From assembly GCA_039881145.1 (NCBI GenBank), contig JAYKKI010000133.1, positions 3,366,501 through 3,430,500 of the forward strand: DNA of 64,000 bases. The letters run 5' to 3'. The translations under genes were made by a program, and so were the position numbers. This document shows positions 23,686 through 35,634 of this stretch, piece by piece. The stretch is from Druceiella hillmani. Lineage: Eukaryota; Arthropoda; Insecta; Lepidoptera; Hepialidae. A model generated the notes under the pieces. It made no database searches. It saw only the letters and a program-made list of their open reading frames with translations, and was not told the DNA's origin. How positions within the stretch are numbered: the stretch's first letter is position 1; each line of letters opens with the position of its first letter.

Positions 23686-24060
23686 TGAGTATATTTGGCG
23701 TTAATTTGTAACCTGTCTGGCAGATGTTTGGCTAACAACAGAAAGTCAGTCAGTCTGTTGGAAAAGTAGCGTTCGAAATCTTTTACTTTTTCCGGCTAGC
23801 TTTCATTAATCAAGCTTGCAATATGCCACAAGGAACGTCGTTCCAACAATTTATATTTAATATTTTACGTATGCCTAAGGATAGGATAACTTGATAGAAA
23901 ATTGGATACGTTGCACGTTGCTGACTTTCAAAGAGTCGTCTATTTTTTTTATTTGAAACATGAACACCTACGTAAACTCTGTCCATTATCTCTTAAGTAA
24001 ACATGTCAAAATTTCTATGCTTTTATTAAATAAGCTGCTGCCTACATGTCGTAATTTTGG
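23686..24060. repeat. Segment in F1-C not shared with F1-B
   Basis: It begins TATTGAGTATATTTGGCGTT, the same terminus as at 6281 and 18773. It then carries CCTGTCTGGCAGATG, which is close to the reverse complement of ATCTGCAGACAGG near 8290. It may be a truncated insertion of the element family that carries the hammerhead-like arms, here without the motif itself. Confidence 0.35.
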
Positions 24061-25400
24061 AACTCGACATTTGTAAAGCCTATTAATAATCTAGTAAATA
24101 TAAGGTTGAATAATTATTATACTAATCAATCAAGATGTATTTGCAGATATACTTAAGATATATGCCTCATTATTCTCCTCAATAACAATAATTCCTCAAA
24201 GGATGCCCTACTTGTGACTCTACAATGAGATTAAATGAATTTACATGAATTGAACCGTGCAAATACTCAGTATTTACTTTGCTATATTGAGATTTGTATA
24301 GAGATTTATGGAACTTTGGAAAGGTAATTTTGGTAAAGAAATACCTATAAATAATTTTTTATCAAATAATACTGAAAAATTTATATAATGCTTTTAAAAT
24401 GATAAAAACGCAAAAAATATACGATTAAACTAACAAAGAAACAAACAACCTCTTCAATAAACGAAAACGCGGAAAGATTTTTCCTTTTTTTTAAATATTG
24501 CCCGGTTTTCCTAAATAATTTTTAGGTGAAAAAAAAACATTTAGCCAATTTTTTAAAGACATTTTGTTTTTCTGTCATCATTTTGTCTTAACGTTCGCTT
24601 CGCGCGGTTATCTTCCTTGATATATAATTATCGTGCGCTTCGTAGTGTCCTTCATTTTTGTATTCCATTTCTGTTACGGACCAATGAATAGCAACATTAT
24701 TTGGATTTAAATAATGGTGCCTCTTTGCACACGCACGGGAAGTCTCGTCGTAATGAAGGAACGCCAGATGGAGCAATTATTTTTTTCGAATGAAACTTCT
24801 TATTGTATTTGTTAGCGATAAGGACAACAATGGCTGATATTTCATTAAAAAACTTACATTATGTCAAATATCTTTGCTTTCGAATATCGTAAAGTGATTA
24901 TTTAAAGAATAAACACACGTTCAATAATTTAGCTTCACGCATGTTGGGCCATTTTCTATATAATAATGCCTTTTTAAACTAAAATATATAGTTTTAGTCG
25001 ATCGCGTCTTAGTTAGTTGTATTAATATTCCATCTACAACTAAACATAATTTCTTGCTAAATAAAATGAATAAAGATCCTAATAGCGTACTGATACGAAG
25101 CCTCTTTATTGTGCCAGTTTCTTTTTCATAGGATATTTCGTAAAAATTACAGAAATGACAGAAAAATTAAGGATACCTTTAATAAATAGGTTTTATAATC
25201 AAATAACAAGTAGGTTTATTTAAAGATCTTATTTGCCAGTACCGTAATTATTTTTACAATATAATGAATCGAAAATATTATTTAATACTGTTGCGTTAAC
25301 GATAATCAGATTTGACAGTGAAGTGGATTTTTTTAATATATAGTTTTTTTCCACATAATTTTAACCTTAATTTGCTAATTTTAAATACTCCGCAATCGTC

Positions 25401-25819
25401 AAAAGTTACGTTCGACTACAACCCATAGAACGACGTTACGACTCAAAACCATAGAACAATAAGAGCTTCCAAAAGAGGAAGACGAAAGATCTCATTCTTC
25501 ATAATATTTTATTTAAAAAAAATCGTGAATTAAAAAAATAGAATAAATGGAGTACTAATAAATTAGTTTATAAACAGGGGCGAATACGAAACTTAAATTT
25601 GCAAATAGCAACTTGGTCGCTTAAGGATAGTTTGATAGAAATAGACATTTAACTGTCTCGCAAATAGAGACAGTTAAATGTCTATTTCTAATGTCTATAG
25701 CTTTTATTTCTAAATGTCTATAGCTTTTATTTACAAGAAAATTGAAAATAGATCATCACAAATATCCTTGGTTCGAAAATTACAGTGAAGAAATTTTCAT
25801 CTATATAAACATTAAATAC
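25401..25819. repeat. Perfect 24-bp hairpin plus small tandem
   Basis: TAGAAATAGACATTTAACTG and four more bases (25636-25659) are repeated exactly in inverse orientation at 25667-25690 over a 7-nt loop. Immediately after, ATGTCTATAGCTTTTATTT occurs twice (25691-25735). The perfect arms imply a recent origin. The rest of the interval shows nothing. Confidence 0.85.
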
Positions 25820-25990
25820 TCTTTAGTAAAGTTTTGGCGGCTAAAATAGGTCACCAGAAACTTATTAGTTTGTTGAGTGCTCTGTTTCCCATTGAACATT
25901 TGCTTGCGCTGTTTCCCATTGACAATAGCTTTCTGAAATTACATACGATGATGCCTGGAATTAAAATAAAATATTTATTTCTAACTATTT
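25820..25990 (+). repeat. Dispersed repeat family F2, partial copy c
   Basis: Shares GGCTAAAATAGGTCA-like, GTTTCCCATTGAACATTTG and AGCTTTCTGAAATTACATA blocks with copies a and b. A short internal duplication of GCTCTGTTTCCCATTGA-like sequence makes two near repeats. Confidence 0.4.
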
Positions 25991-26123
25991 TCTTTATTTT
26001 ATTAATTTGTGCAGATTACGGGAACTTTATTATATATAACAATCTGTTGATAAAAATTGTACATAAATTAATATGATATCCGTCCCACAAAGTCCGAGAA
26101 CGATTTTTACCTACCTGGGTACT

Positions 26124-26344
26124 TGTTGAACTAATGTAGGGTTGACTGAATTGCGTGAATAGTTATTAAGATATTCCTTGATGAAGAATCTAAACAAAGA
26201 GCCAATACAACTTTTGATGTCACCAAATAGAATAAGTAAAAGATAAAAGTCCGACAATCGAGTCACGGCTTATATACACCCTGCTATGGATTATAAGAAT
26301 TATTTAGGAAGATGTATTATTACCACAGACAAAATATTTTAACA
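26124..26344 (-). mobile_element. copia-type LTR (truncated or solo)
   Basis: On the minus strand this 221-bp segment starts TGTTAAAATA and ends GTTCAACA, so it has the TG...CA ends with a short TGTT/AACA inverted repeat. It contains a TATA box in GTGTATATAAGCC about 65 bases in. Directly before it, in the LTR's own orientation, is the polypurine tract TTTAGGGGGAG (26345-26355 on the plus strand). That placement is typical of the 3' LTR of Ty1/copia elements. The bases to the right would be the end of the internal region, but no pol or RNase H motif is readable and the (TA)n array follows at 26477. No second LTR copy is seen in the window. Class assignment rests on the polypurine-LTR junction and size. 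Confidence 0.6.
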
Positions 26345-26476
26345 CTCCCCCTAAATTTGATTCTTCCTGATGAGTATGGGTCTCACTACAAGATAACCTT
26401 ACAAACATATTAAAGTTACCCAAGGATCACTAATCTAGGGTTGCATAGATCTGTCCATGATTTTTCTCAATGAACA

Positions 26477-27123
<647 letters not shown>

Positions 27124-27387
27124 GCAGACCGGAGATATGCCACTACCGCTACGAGCAAGTCATTGGCTGGACGCGCACCACCAATCGCTACCGGCTCTAG
27201 CGTGAAGCACTCATCACCTGCTGTGAGCAATTTAAATTACAATGCGAACCAGACTAATAGGAACTATTCGGATATTGGCACTAATGTGAAGAAGTCCCGT
27301 ATAACAGAAATTATTGACACTGCTACTTTGATCGCGTACATAATTCGAAGTTTCAAAGGCTCAGAAAACAGTGGCAGTATAATTTAA
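27124..27387 (+). CDS. Coding-like open frame, unrecognised
   Basis: An 87-codon frame without an in-frame ATG runs from just after a TAA to a TAA at 27385-27387. Composition is unlike the AT-driven frames around it: polar, with ATTATSKSLAGRAPPIATGS, then SNLNYNANQTNRNYSD and a KKSRITEIID stretch. It could be an exon or a fragment of a retroelement gag-like protein, but I recognise no domain and the upstream edge does not look like a good splice acceptor. The following 200 bases are AT-rich. Confidence 0.25.
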   Translation, partial: ADRRYATTATSKSLAGRAPPIATGSSVKHSSPAVSNLNYNANQTNRNYSDIGTNVKKSRITEIIDTATLIAYIIRSFKGSENSGSII

Positions 27388-27599
27388 TCTGAAGGTTTGT
27401 AAAATATTTTGACACCAAACTGCAATCATTGACTGCTGCAAAATAAATTAGATAGCGCCGTACAATTCCACCAGGAAAACATTATTAATATAATTAACAA
27501 AATACGAAGAACTGACCGCGGAACTAGAGTTAAATCAAAAGACAGTGTAATTTAGAAATTTAAAATATCCATAATTCAAAACTAAAAATATTCTATACA

Positions 27600-27860
27600 T
27601 CGTCTGAAATTTAAACTCTGCGTTAAACATCACAATCTCTATGGACCAGGTGCATGCGGCGCAACGCGTGCGCTCTTCGGTAATTATTGTAATATCATTG
27701 TGATGCTAGCCACACGAAGCTTGCGTGATGACATTATTGCTGCAACGCGAGTGCGCCCCAAATTCGTAGCTGGGTCGTTGCAGATTATCGGGGTTGCGCT
27801 TGGCACAACGGTCAAGCGCAACACGCCATACTCATAGCTACGAATATACGGTTAACATTA
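27600..27860. other. CpG-rich island with nested inverted repeats
   Basis: This is the most GC- and CpG-rich piece of the window. Inner arms GTTGCGCTTG (27793-27802) and CAAGCGCAAC (27813-27822) are enclosed by outer arms ATTCGTAGCT (27762-27771) and AGCTACGAAT (27836-27845). GCAACGCG-GTGCGC-type blocks also occur twice, near 27659 and 27741. It could be a fragment of a foldback transposon, a structured RNA or an unmethylated regulatory island. Nothing identifies which. Confidence 0.55.
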
Positions 27861-28358
27861 GCATGTTAATAACGCTAACTCATAATAAGATTTTCCCCTA
27901 CCAAAAATAGTTCAACGTGCTTATAGAAATGTTTCCTCTTTTCTTACAACTCGAATGACCGTAGACTTAAATATTTCAATTGATACCACTTGATACCTCC
28001 ACGCGTTCCTAAGAAGAAGGGTCTTGATTCACCTACAGACGGATAACGAAATAATCATATAAGAAACCCTTTTTCTGAGACATAAAGTACTAAAAAAATT
28101 ATAAAATATCATACCTCCGTTCTAGTAAATTTATTATTTAAAGTGTGTTAATTTTTGTAGGTAAACTTAACTTTTTTATTTAATTAGATTTTGCTTGAAA
28201 AATAAAATTGACTTAATTCCCGATTGAGCTATATTTTTGCTGCGTGCTTAAACATTTTCAAGTAATTCTTTGAAACATAAAAAGCTTATTTCAAAGGTAC
28301 ACTTTTCCGAATTATTTCCAGTTCAAATAAGCACACACAAACAGAAGTCTTTTAATTT
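27861..28358. other. AT-rich DNA, no gene seen
   Basis: No repeat, frame or motif that I can support. Confidence 0.5.
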
Positions 28359-28697
28359 TCACTTCAATAATCTCGCTTGGGTTAATTTTTTCAGTGCTCG
28401 GTCGTTGTGATCCAACAAAAAATAATTTGTATTCGTGAAGTCAGTTTCTGCTACATCAATACAGCTACCATCACAGAGGGATTTTTCTGACTACTTTAGG
28501 TATTGCTTAATAACTTCACTTTTGAGATGTTCTTGTTTTATTAACTGATGAAGGCTGTATAACAAGACACGATGTGCACACATTTGTGCTTTTTCCATAA
28601 CTGTTAAACATTCATTACGAGAATAATCTAAAATTAATGGTGTAATATCCATTTTACCTAAACGTACTTCAAGTAAACGACATCAAAAATCTTTCAT
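28359..28697 (-). pseudogene. Broken reading frame of unknown family
   Basis: One minus-strand frame stays open from 28682 to the stop at 28359-28361 except for a single TAG at 28491-28493. Before the TAG it reads LLEVRLGKMDITPLILDYSR then NECLTVMEKAQMCAHRVLLY and HQLIKQEHLKSEVIKQYLK. After it come DGSCIDVAETDFTNTNYFLL and DHNDRALKKLTQARLLK. The mix of charged and hydrophobic residues is protein-like, unlike the usual AT-driven frames, and the two halves share one frame. I cannot name the family. Just upstream is another stop (28683-28685) after MKDF. It may be a decayed gene or retrocopy, or chance. Confidence 0.3.
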
Positions 28698-29890
28698 TAT
28701 TTTGCAATATTAACTTCTTGAACACCTAATACCCAAACGACGTACGAAGTATTCTTTAACAAATTTTATATTTCGAAACTTTTATTAGATACTCGAGTAT
28801 CTCATGCAATAGAAAAATTTTATTACGTTTTCATTATTTGCAAATATAATTAATTATGTCATTTTAGTATTCACAGGTCATATGAATATCTTATACATCA
28901 ATACAATTTTACATAATAAGCGTAACTATTTTGTTTACTTAATGAAAAATATTTCAAAAATAGAGCTTCCAAAATGCAGTTTTTCAGTAGAACATCTCAG
29001 ACATAACAGAGAATGAAACATACAATCACATATAAATTTAAAGTTTAAGGTAGATTTTCTTAAATCTGCCACCGATATATCCGACGACATTTAAACATTT
29101 TTGAATAAAATTCATAAGATGGCGACAATCCGGAAAGTAGTTAGTAATTGGAAAGTTAAGGGGAAAATAGAGACTGGTTTGACGTGAAATTTAAAGAAAA
29201 TATATTGCTACATAAGTGAACTGAAACCACCAAAATGAAGGTGATTTTCAGTCACGGGGCGATGGTTAGGAGAATATTATTGGGACATGCAGCAACATTT
29301 CAAGAAATTTTGAGGACATTGCCTAGATATGTTATGTCATATATTACTAATAATATATTAGATATTGTAATTTGATTAGAAATCATTATAGACGACGTGT
29401 ATATTATATAATTAAGTTACTGTATTCTTCACATCTAGCTGCCGTGAATAAATGAAACTCTATTTGAAGTTTTGATTGTTTATCTTAAAGTGACTAATTC
29501 ATTTGAAATTGAGCTTATTTTAATTCAACGTGAATACAGTTGACATAATACTATTTATAAAATTATAAATTTGTTTTTTATTAGAAATTGTGTAAAGTAA
29601 TTAAGAGACTATGAGATGAAGTTAATACAGATTCTCAAAGGGCTGAATTATTTTTTCTTTAATTGTTTACTAAGACGTAATCGATATAAATTTTAAACTA
29701 AAACATGAGTAAATTTGCAAAACTATGATATTTAATAGCAGTTTTATTTCATATACAATTTAAATTAGAAAAAAAAAATTTTATCCATGATAAGAAAATT
29801 CTTCAAATTATTATTGTACATAAAATTTAAAAAAAATTATAATTTACTTTGGTTCTCATATTTTAAAATGTTTATTATTGTGAAATAGTG
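28698..29890. other. AT-rich DNA, no gene seen
   Basis: No supportable feature. Confidence 0.5.
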
Positions 29891-29899
29891 GCTTAATAA

Positions 29900-30110
29900 G
29901 ATATACTAGCGTGACCCGTGCGAAGTCTTCGCATTATTTATTCCATTATGAAGCTCAGATGACAGATCAAACAAATATTTTACTAAAATTGACATATAGA
30001 GGCGCAAGTATCAAAAGCATTGAGCTAAAGCGCCACTTTATTTATACGTGAGTGGATTTGAAATTAAACAAAAATTTTACCGACCGTCAATCATATTGAC
30101 GTTGAGCCGT
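29900..30110. mobile_element. Possible transposon terminus
   Basis: The block ATACTAGCGTGACCCGTGCG followed by AAGTCTTCGC resembles a terminal motif seen at the ends of many insect interspersed repeats. It is recalled loosely and cannot be classed here. The sequence to about 30110 could be its body. Confidence 0.25.
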
Positions 30111-30956
30111 TAGATGGCAGCATTGCTGTTTTGTGTATATAATTTTAATAATTAATTTGCAAAAACAATAGCAATAATAATTTTTTTAGTTGTGGATGCC
30201 GGTAGCGCAAACAATTATCTATAAAATGATATATAATTTATGTGGATTAGTTGTGAGGTTTTTTCTAAAAAGGGAGAGTAACATCTTAACCTTAGTGTAT
30301 TAATATATATGATGATGATTAGTGCGCTAAATTTCAAGTTTCTATCTCGCATGATTTTTGAGAACATCGGCTGTTACAGAAGGATAAAGAGAGATCTAAA
30401 AAGGGTTAAGGAAACAAAACGGAAGAATGTTGCGATATGGAACCCTAAAGATAAAGACGAACGTAGGAAATGTTTCAAAGATACTAAGGATTCAAATAGT
30501 CGTTATTTAGTGTGGGGTTCTACACTCCTCTCCCCTTCCCTCAAGTTCATGGGAAAGGAAAGGAGTGGAAGTTCCTTTTTGGTTTGTATATGACAGTTGA
30601 GAAATTAAATTGTAAAATAACAAATATATCGTTGATTCACAAGCAGTTGACGGTCAACTCACGGTTCCACCCATCTTGCCACTAATCTCAAGAATTATTT
30701 TAGATTTAAATTTACCCAAAATTTTCGGCAACACATAAATCCATGTCACAGACTTCACTCAAGATACTCAAACTCATATTTCCAGGTAAAACTGGTGCCT
30801 AAAACTATTCACAGAAAGACCGGTTCTACGTAATTACCAGTATATTTAGTGCCAGTTTTGTCAATCCGTTGGAGAGCATTCGGATTGAGATCCGAAAATT
30901 CTATGTATATTGGAAAATACAAGAAAAACGAGATGGTGGAAAACATAATTGCTGGT
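30111..30956. other. AT-rich DNA with one doubtful frame
   Basis: A 94-codon plus-strand frame (30309-30593) encodes a basic peptide with a KRVKETKRKNVAIWNPKDKD stretch. I recognise no family and see no supporting signals. Near 30828, CAGTATATTTAGTGCCAGTT is a weak relative of the 38-bp terminus at 6281. Confidence 0.25.
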
Positions 30957-31392
30957 AATACACCTCATTTCACCCGCACCACCTTTTAAACCTAATGTGA
31001 TCTTCGCCTTAAATACACCCCACCACATACACCCCGAACTTCCCCCGTCAACGCCTCTAAACCCAAACTATCCTAAACCCCACCTTAAATACCCCCCGCT
31101 ACACACATACCGAACTTCCCCCCACCACCACCCCCAAACATAACCTAACCTGCATTCTAAATAACCCGCACCATACACCCTTAACTTCCTTCACCTCTAC
31201 CCTTTAAACCTAACCTAACCTAAATGCAAACTAAATATCCCCCACCACACTCATTCTAACTTCCCCCACCATCCCCAAATCTAGCCTAACTTAACCCAAG
31301 CCTTAAATAACTCACTCCACACACCCCTAAATTCTCCATGCACCACCCGCCAAACCTAAACTAATCTAACCTCCACACCAAATCTCCATACA
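30957..31392. repeat. C-rich degenerate minisatellite with CCTAA runs
   Basis: About five to six diverged units of roughly 60-85 bp. Each holds a CCCCACCACACACACCC-like part, an AACTTCCCCCACC-like part and an AACCTAACCTAA-like part (31142-31153 and 31213-31226, for example). CCTAA is the complement of the insect telomere unit TTAGG, but only two to three units occur together, so this is not telomeric DNA as such. The strand bias (almost no G on plus) is striking. Confidence 0.6.
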
Positions 31393-31552
31393 ATAAATCT
31401 TAAATAAATTCATTTTTTCGATGTTTTTGCCCCTGTGCCACACGCAGGCATCAAACTTGATTTGAGTATAGTGCATATTACAGAGTAAAACAATAAATAA
31501 TTAAACATAAATAAATAAACTTAAAACTCCAAACATTAGACAGATATATAAT
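31393..31552. other. AT-rich linker
   Basis: No supportable feature. Confidence 0.5.
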
Positions 31553-33720
31553 AGTATGGAATAATTATGATATAATAGAAATAATTGACCAATTAGTTAA
31601 CACATTTGTCGAATTACGTATTGATGTTAATATTGTGTGGTAGGACGGAAACCCCCATGTGCAAGTCGACCTCGCACTTGACCGCTTCTTAATATTAAAG
31701 GAGAATTGTTTGCCACAAATACATTGAGATTTCATATACAGATAACAATTTATAATTATACAATTGATATGAATTGATTTCATTAAAAAAATTAAAATTA
31801 ATCCCTAATCTTCGAAATTTCGGAGATAGGCAAAAACAGCACGATTTATTCTATTTATACAACACTCGCTGTGTCCGCGATTTTACCAGCGTATTATTGT
31901 CTTAATTATGCTATACCTGCCTCTGCACCGCAGTCTCTAAACCTCCCCGCTCCTTTCGTCTAACAACTTTGGTTGCTGGGTCGGGGGTACATCGGCAGAA
32001 ACGTTTGCCAACATCAGCCAATAAATAAGAATGAGATTTCTAGTACAGAACAAAATATTTCTCACGAACCGACTGATATAGTAGCTTGAAATTCGGCTTA
32101 AAGACAAAGCACATTAACACATATCGTTAGTACTTAAAAAGATTCGTATATAAATTTTTGAGAGGGCGAAAGAAGTGATCATATTTTTTTATTCCATATA
32201 CCATGCGCTTTACCAATCAAAATAAGTTGTAAAATTGTATAAGAGATAAAAATTCATTATTATAGAAAATCCTAGAGATAGTTTTCTTCATCTTTATATC
32301 AGAAAGTGCTAAAGTAAAATTTAAAGTTAATAAACATTAGCGGAAGTTTAATTAAAATTATTCAAGCAAAACTTTTATATACCCTAGAGCATCTCTTGCA
32401 CCGTCTTTGTGAGAGTTATACTCACATTTAAAAAATCTATTCGTTATACTAAAAGTTAGCACAAATATGGATTGTATTTATATATGAAAATTGGTAGTAT
32501 ATGTCATATTTTATTATGTGATCAATTTGATCAACAATGGGTAAATTCCTGGGTGAAATATTATATAAGCTGGGTTTTATTTCAAGAAGTTTTTGTTTCG
32601 TGTAAAGTAACTCTTATTAAAACAACTCACTTTTTTAATAATTATTTTTCTCGTTTGAAACAAACCTTTAATAATTTATTTATTATCCACCTCAATTACA
32701 ATAGAATTATATGAAGATACATTGTTAGGTACTATGCAAACAACTTAGCGTCGGTTGTTTACAGTAGCTGTTACGAGCAACAGTAAATTTTGTTGACAAA
32801 AAATGATTCACAGAAGCCAATATAATCTCATGCTTATTCCAGAAAAGCAGTACAACAGCCATAACATAAATAATAACAAAATTTGAAAAAATCCACCCGT
32901 TACTTTTTAAATTTTATAAAATTGTATCAATATTAAGTGATATAAAAAATACGATAAGTCCCAAGTACGACAGAGACAGATATCTTAGAGGATATCTTAG
33001 CAACTGTAGACCTAAACTGCGTTACAAGAAATATCCTGGATGTGAGAAGGACGAATATAATTCATATAGGTACATATTTATTATTAGTGATGTCGTGTAT
33101 GCAGAAAATATTTTTAACTTTTTTTGCAAGCTTGGGGTCTACAAGTATTAATTAAATCAATGTACCCATATGGTACATTGATTTGCATAAAACATGCAAT
33201 AAACATTGCAATGACATGCAATAAATTTGTTACTCAAATTATGTGCAGAACTTAGAGAATGTGCATTTAAGCGACTAATATTTAATTAGACTTCTGTTAT
33301 TCGATTAACATTAGAGCAGATTATAGATGGAAAAAAAATTCCACAAATATTGTGATATGCTAAGTAACGATGCATTTAAATATATGTAGATATGTTTATT
33401 ATATCCTCTACATACCACCAATCTTACGTATTTTCTTCAAAAAAGCAACAATGGCTGTTTCCATTATATATATTTTTTTTCATTTTACCGTAATTTCAAA
33501 CAGAACCAGAAATTATGTGGGTCGTGATGCACTGTTTAAACACATCATTATAAAGAAAAAACATGCATATTTGTACATAGACCTATAATTCGTAACTTGC
33601 TTATATTTTTGGATCTTAACACGTCTTTTTTCCTTTCCAATAATCAAATAGTCATATGTCACGTCTCGTAGCAAATCGAAAGTCATACTTGTAATTAATT
33701 ACAATGAAAGTTCTTGTTTT
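31553..33720 (+). repeat. Left arm of a 6.5-kb inverted repeat
   Basis: Reverse-complement partner of 35635-38062. Anchors: GATATAATAGAAATAA (31570 versus about 38040), CCCCATGTGC-AGTC (31651 versus about 37915), ACTTTGGTTG-TGGGTCGGGG (31966 versus about 37592), CAGCCAATAAATAAGAATG (32015 versus about 37548), GTATATAAATTTTTGAGAGG (32147 versus about 37413), GTGAAATATTATATAAGCTG-like (32552 versus about 37015) and ATTGTAATTAA near the inner end. A 13-bp perfect hairpin, AAATCAATGTACC/GGTACATTGATTT, lies at 33154-33184. Around 31640-31990 the arm is GC-richer. Open frames inside are not conserved between arms. Confidence 0.7.
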
Positions 33721-35634
33721 TTACTTCGAGCTACGGAAAGTAGCGTAACCAATTCATAATTACTATGATTACATTTACCAAATTAATTTATATTGAAAAT
33801 TTTACGAAAACAGATAACATACAAAAAAAGAAGTTTTACATTTTTCTGTCATGACTTTGCCTGTCGTACTGATTTTCATCAAGAACTTGAAGTTTAATTT
33901 TTGCCTATCATTAAACGCATGTTATCGAAAGAAAAACAAAATCAGCACAAGTATTTTATTAAAAATAAAATACAGGGCGTTGTATTCAAATTAATTTAAC
34001 GAATACAAAATTATAAAAAAAATGTTTATAATATACATATGCGAGTGTTAGTACTTTTTTTTATTGTTTTATGACTTGATACTATCGTCATAGGTTTCTT
34101 AGTGTCTGAAAATAATATAAAAATGTACTAATAATTGATTACCCAACAAAATTTCAAGGTTAGAAAAACCAAGTTGGAAAATATTCGTTCAAATTATGGA
34201 ACTGCACTTCCGATTTTCACGAGAACTTTGCAAATTTGCATTTATAATTGGTCGTTCTATTTGATTGCTTGGCAAACAACTTTTATAATGCCCCACGGTC
34301 GCATACTATTGCATCTGTGGTTCTATTTGTATGTCGCAGCTGTTTATGACTTGAAGCGTTTTTCCTCGATTTCAACTATAAAAAATCGAATGTTGTGTTC
34401 ATTGTAAACGGATTAATCATTCTGTAATATGTTCACATAATATTGTACCGAACAAACATATTTTGTATGCATTTAAATGGATGTTGATAATAATGAGAGT
34501 TGTTTTTCGGTGTAAGAAGCATTATCGTGATTGAATAGTTCTTTAAAAAAAACATCTTTGTTGAAATAATGGATTTGTGACTTTTTAAAAATTCATTTTA
34601 GAGGTATTTTTACTGAGGGAATTATAAATTAGAGGAAGTTCTCAAATAGCCTAAGGTTTTTTTAGGTGCTATATATTTTTTGTTAAATGTACAATACGTC
34701 AATTATTTATAGCCTAGTCACACATATTTCTTCTTCTAGTTATATAGAACGAGAATACTTCAAAGATATCTCATTTCAAAATTATTTTATGCCCTATATT
34801 ATTGTAAAATTTAATTTTTAGTGTACATAAATGAATGAGTTATAATGCTGTTACATGCAAATAGGCAGACGGGGTGGGGAGATTGTAGGGGCCCCGCATT
34901 GCGCTACGGTACTCTTAAAAATTCATAAGTCTAAAGTCTTACAATATTACTTATTTAGTCCTTGACCGAAAGCATAAGTAATGTGTGATATGTTTTCATG
35001 TTCCAATGCCATAAACCTAATAGTTTATCATTGTATTGACGTCCGTTTTAAATGATATTAACCCGTAGTTAAATAGTTGTCTGCTCTTCAATTTTTCCTT
35101 TTCATTTCATTTATATCTTATATGCTATAAGTTATTTAAAAATGTGGAGAAAAAACATATGAAATTTATTTATGGAGCTAAAAATTTTTATGTATATTTG
35201 TAAATGACTTACCAGAAATATTAAGTACCGTTAAATGTCTATTAATAATCATAATCTCGATAATACAATTTTTCCTCTCCTTTCGCCCTTCATAATGATC
35301 GCTCAAATTGAAAATTCACTTTTTTTACGGAACATATATAGCAGGGCCACTACTTCCTACAATTATACATATAATTTTTTTGCATCAAAAGTCTTAAAAA
35401 AATAATAGTCAGAGACAGAACAAAACTTATCCCATGAGTGTTTAATTTTTCCAATTTTGTTGTTAAATTTTGTGACTCATTTCAGTTTCAGTTTGTCCTC
35501 TATAAAGGCTTTAATAATTTTTGTTTATTTAAACAATTAATGACTTAAACGTGATTCTAGTCAATTGTTAATCTAAGATTTGTTAGATAATAACAGTATT
35601 TTCATCACATTTTTGATCTCCCCGAGAAACTCAA
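33721..35634. other. Spacer of the 6.5-kb inverted repeat
   Basis: 1.9 kb of AT-rich DNA with no recognisable gene. A 90-codon frame at 34135-34407 shows no family features. A short GC-rich piece (GGTGGGGAGATTGTAGGGGC and following, 34874-34910) is unexplained. Confidence 0.45.

Larger units (their letters stand above)
22296..25400 (+). repeat. Dispersed repeat family F1, copy C (3.1 kb)
   Basis: The longest copy. It starts GATACTGAGAACTTAC, equivalent to copy A (GATATCGAGTGCTCAC) and copy D (GATATTGAGTACTCAC), so the family has a definite 5' end. That favours a mobile element over a random duplication. It is collinear with copy B to about 25400. Two differences stand out: the 141-bp array at 22920-23270, and an unshared piece at about 23690-24060 that begins with the GGCGTTAATTTTGTAG-like terminus. 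No conserved protein frame. Confidence 0.7.

Noticed and set aside
30957..31240. Telomeric TTAGG array
   Set aside because: Only two to three CCTAA units occur together within a larger degenerate C-rich repeat.
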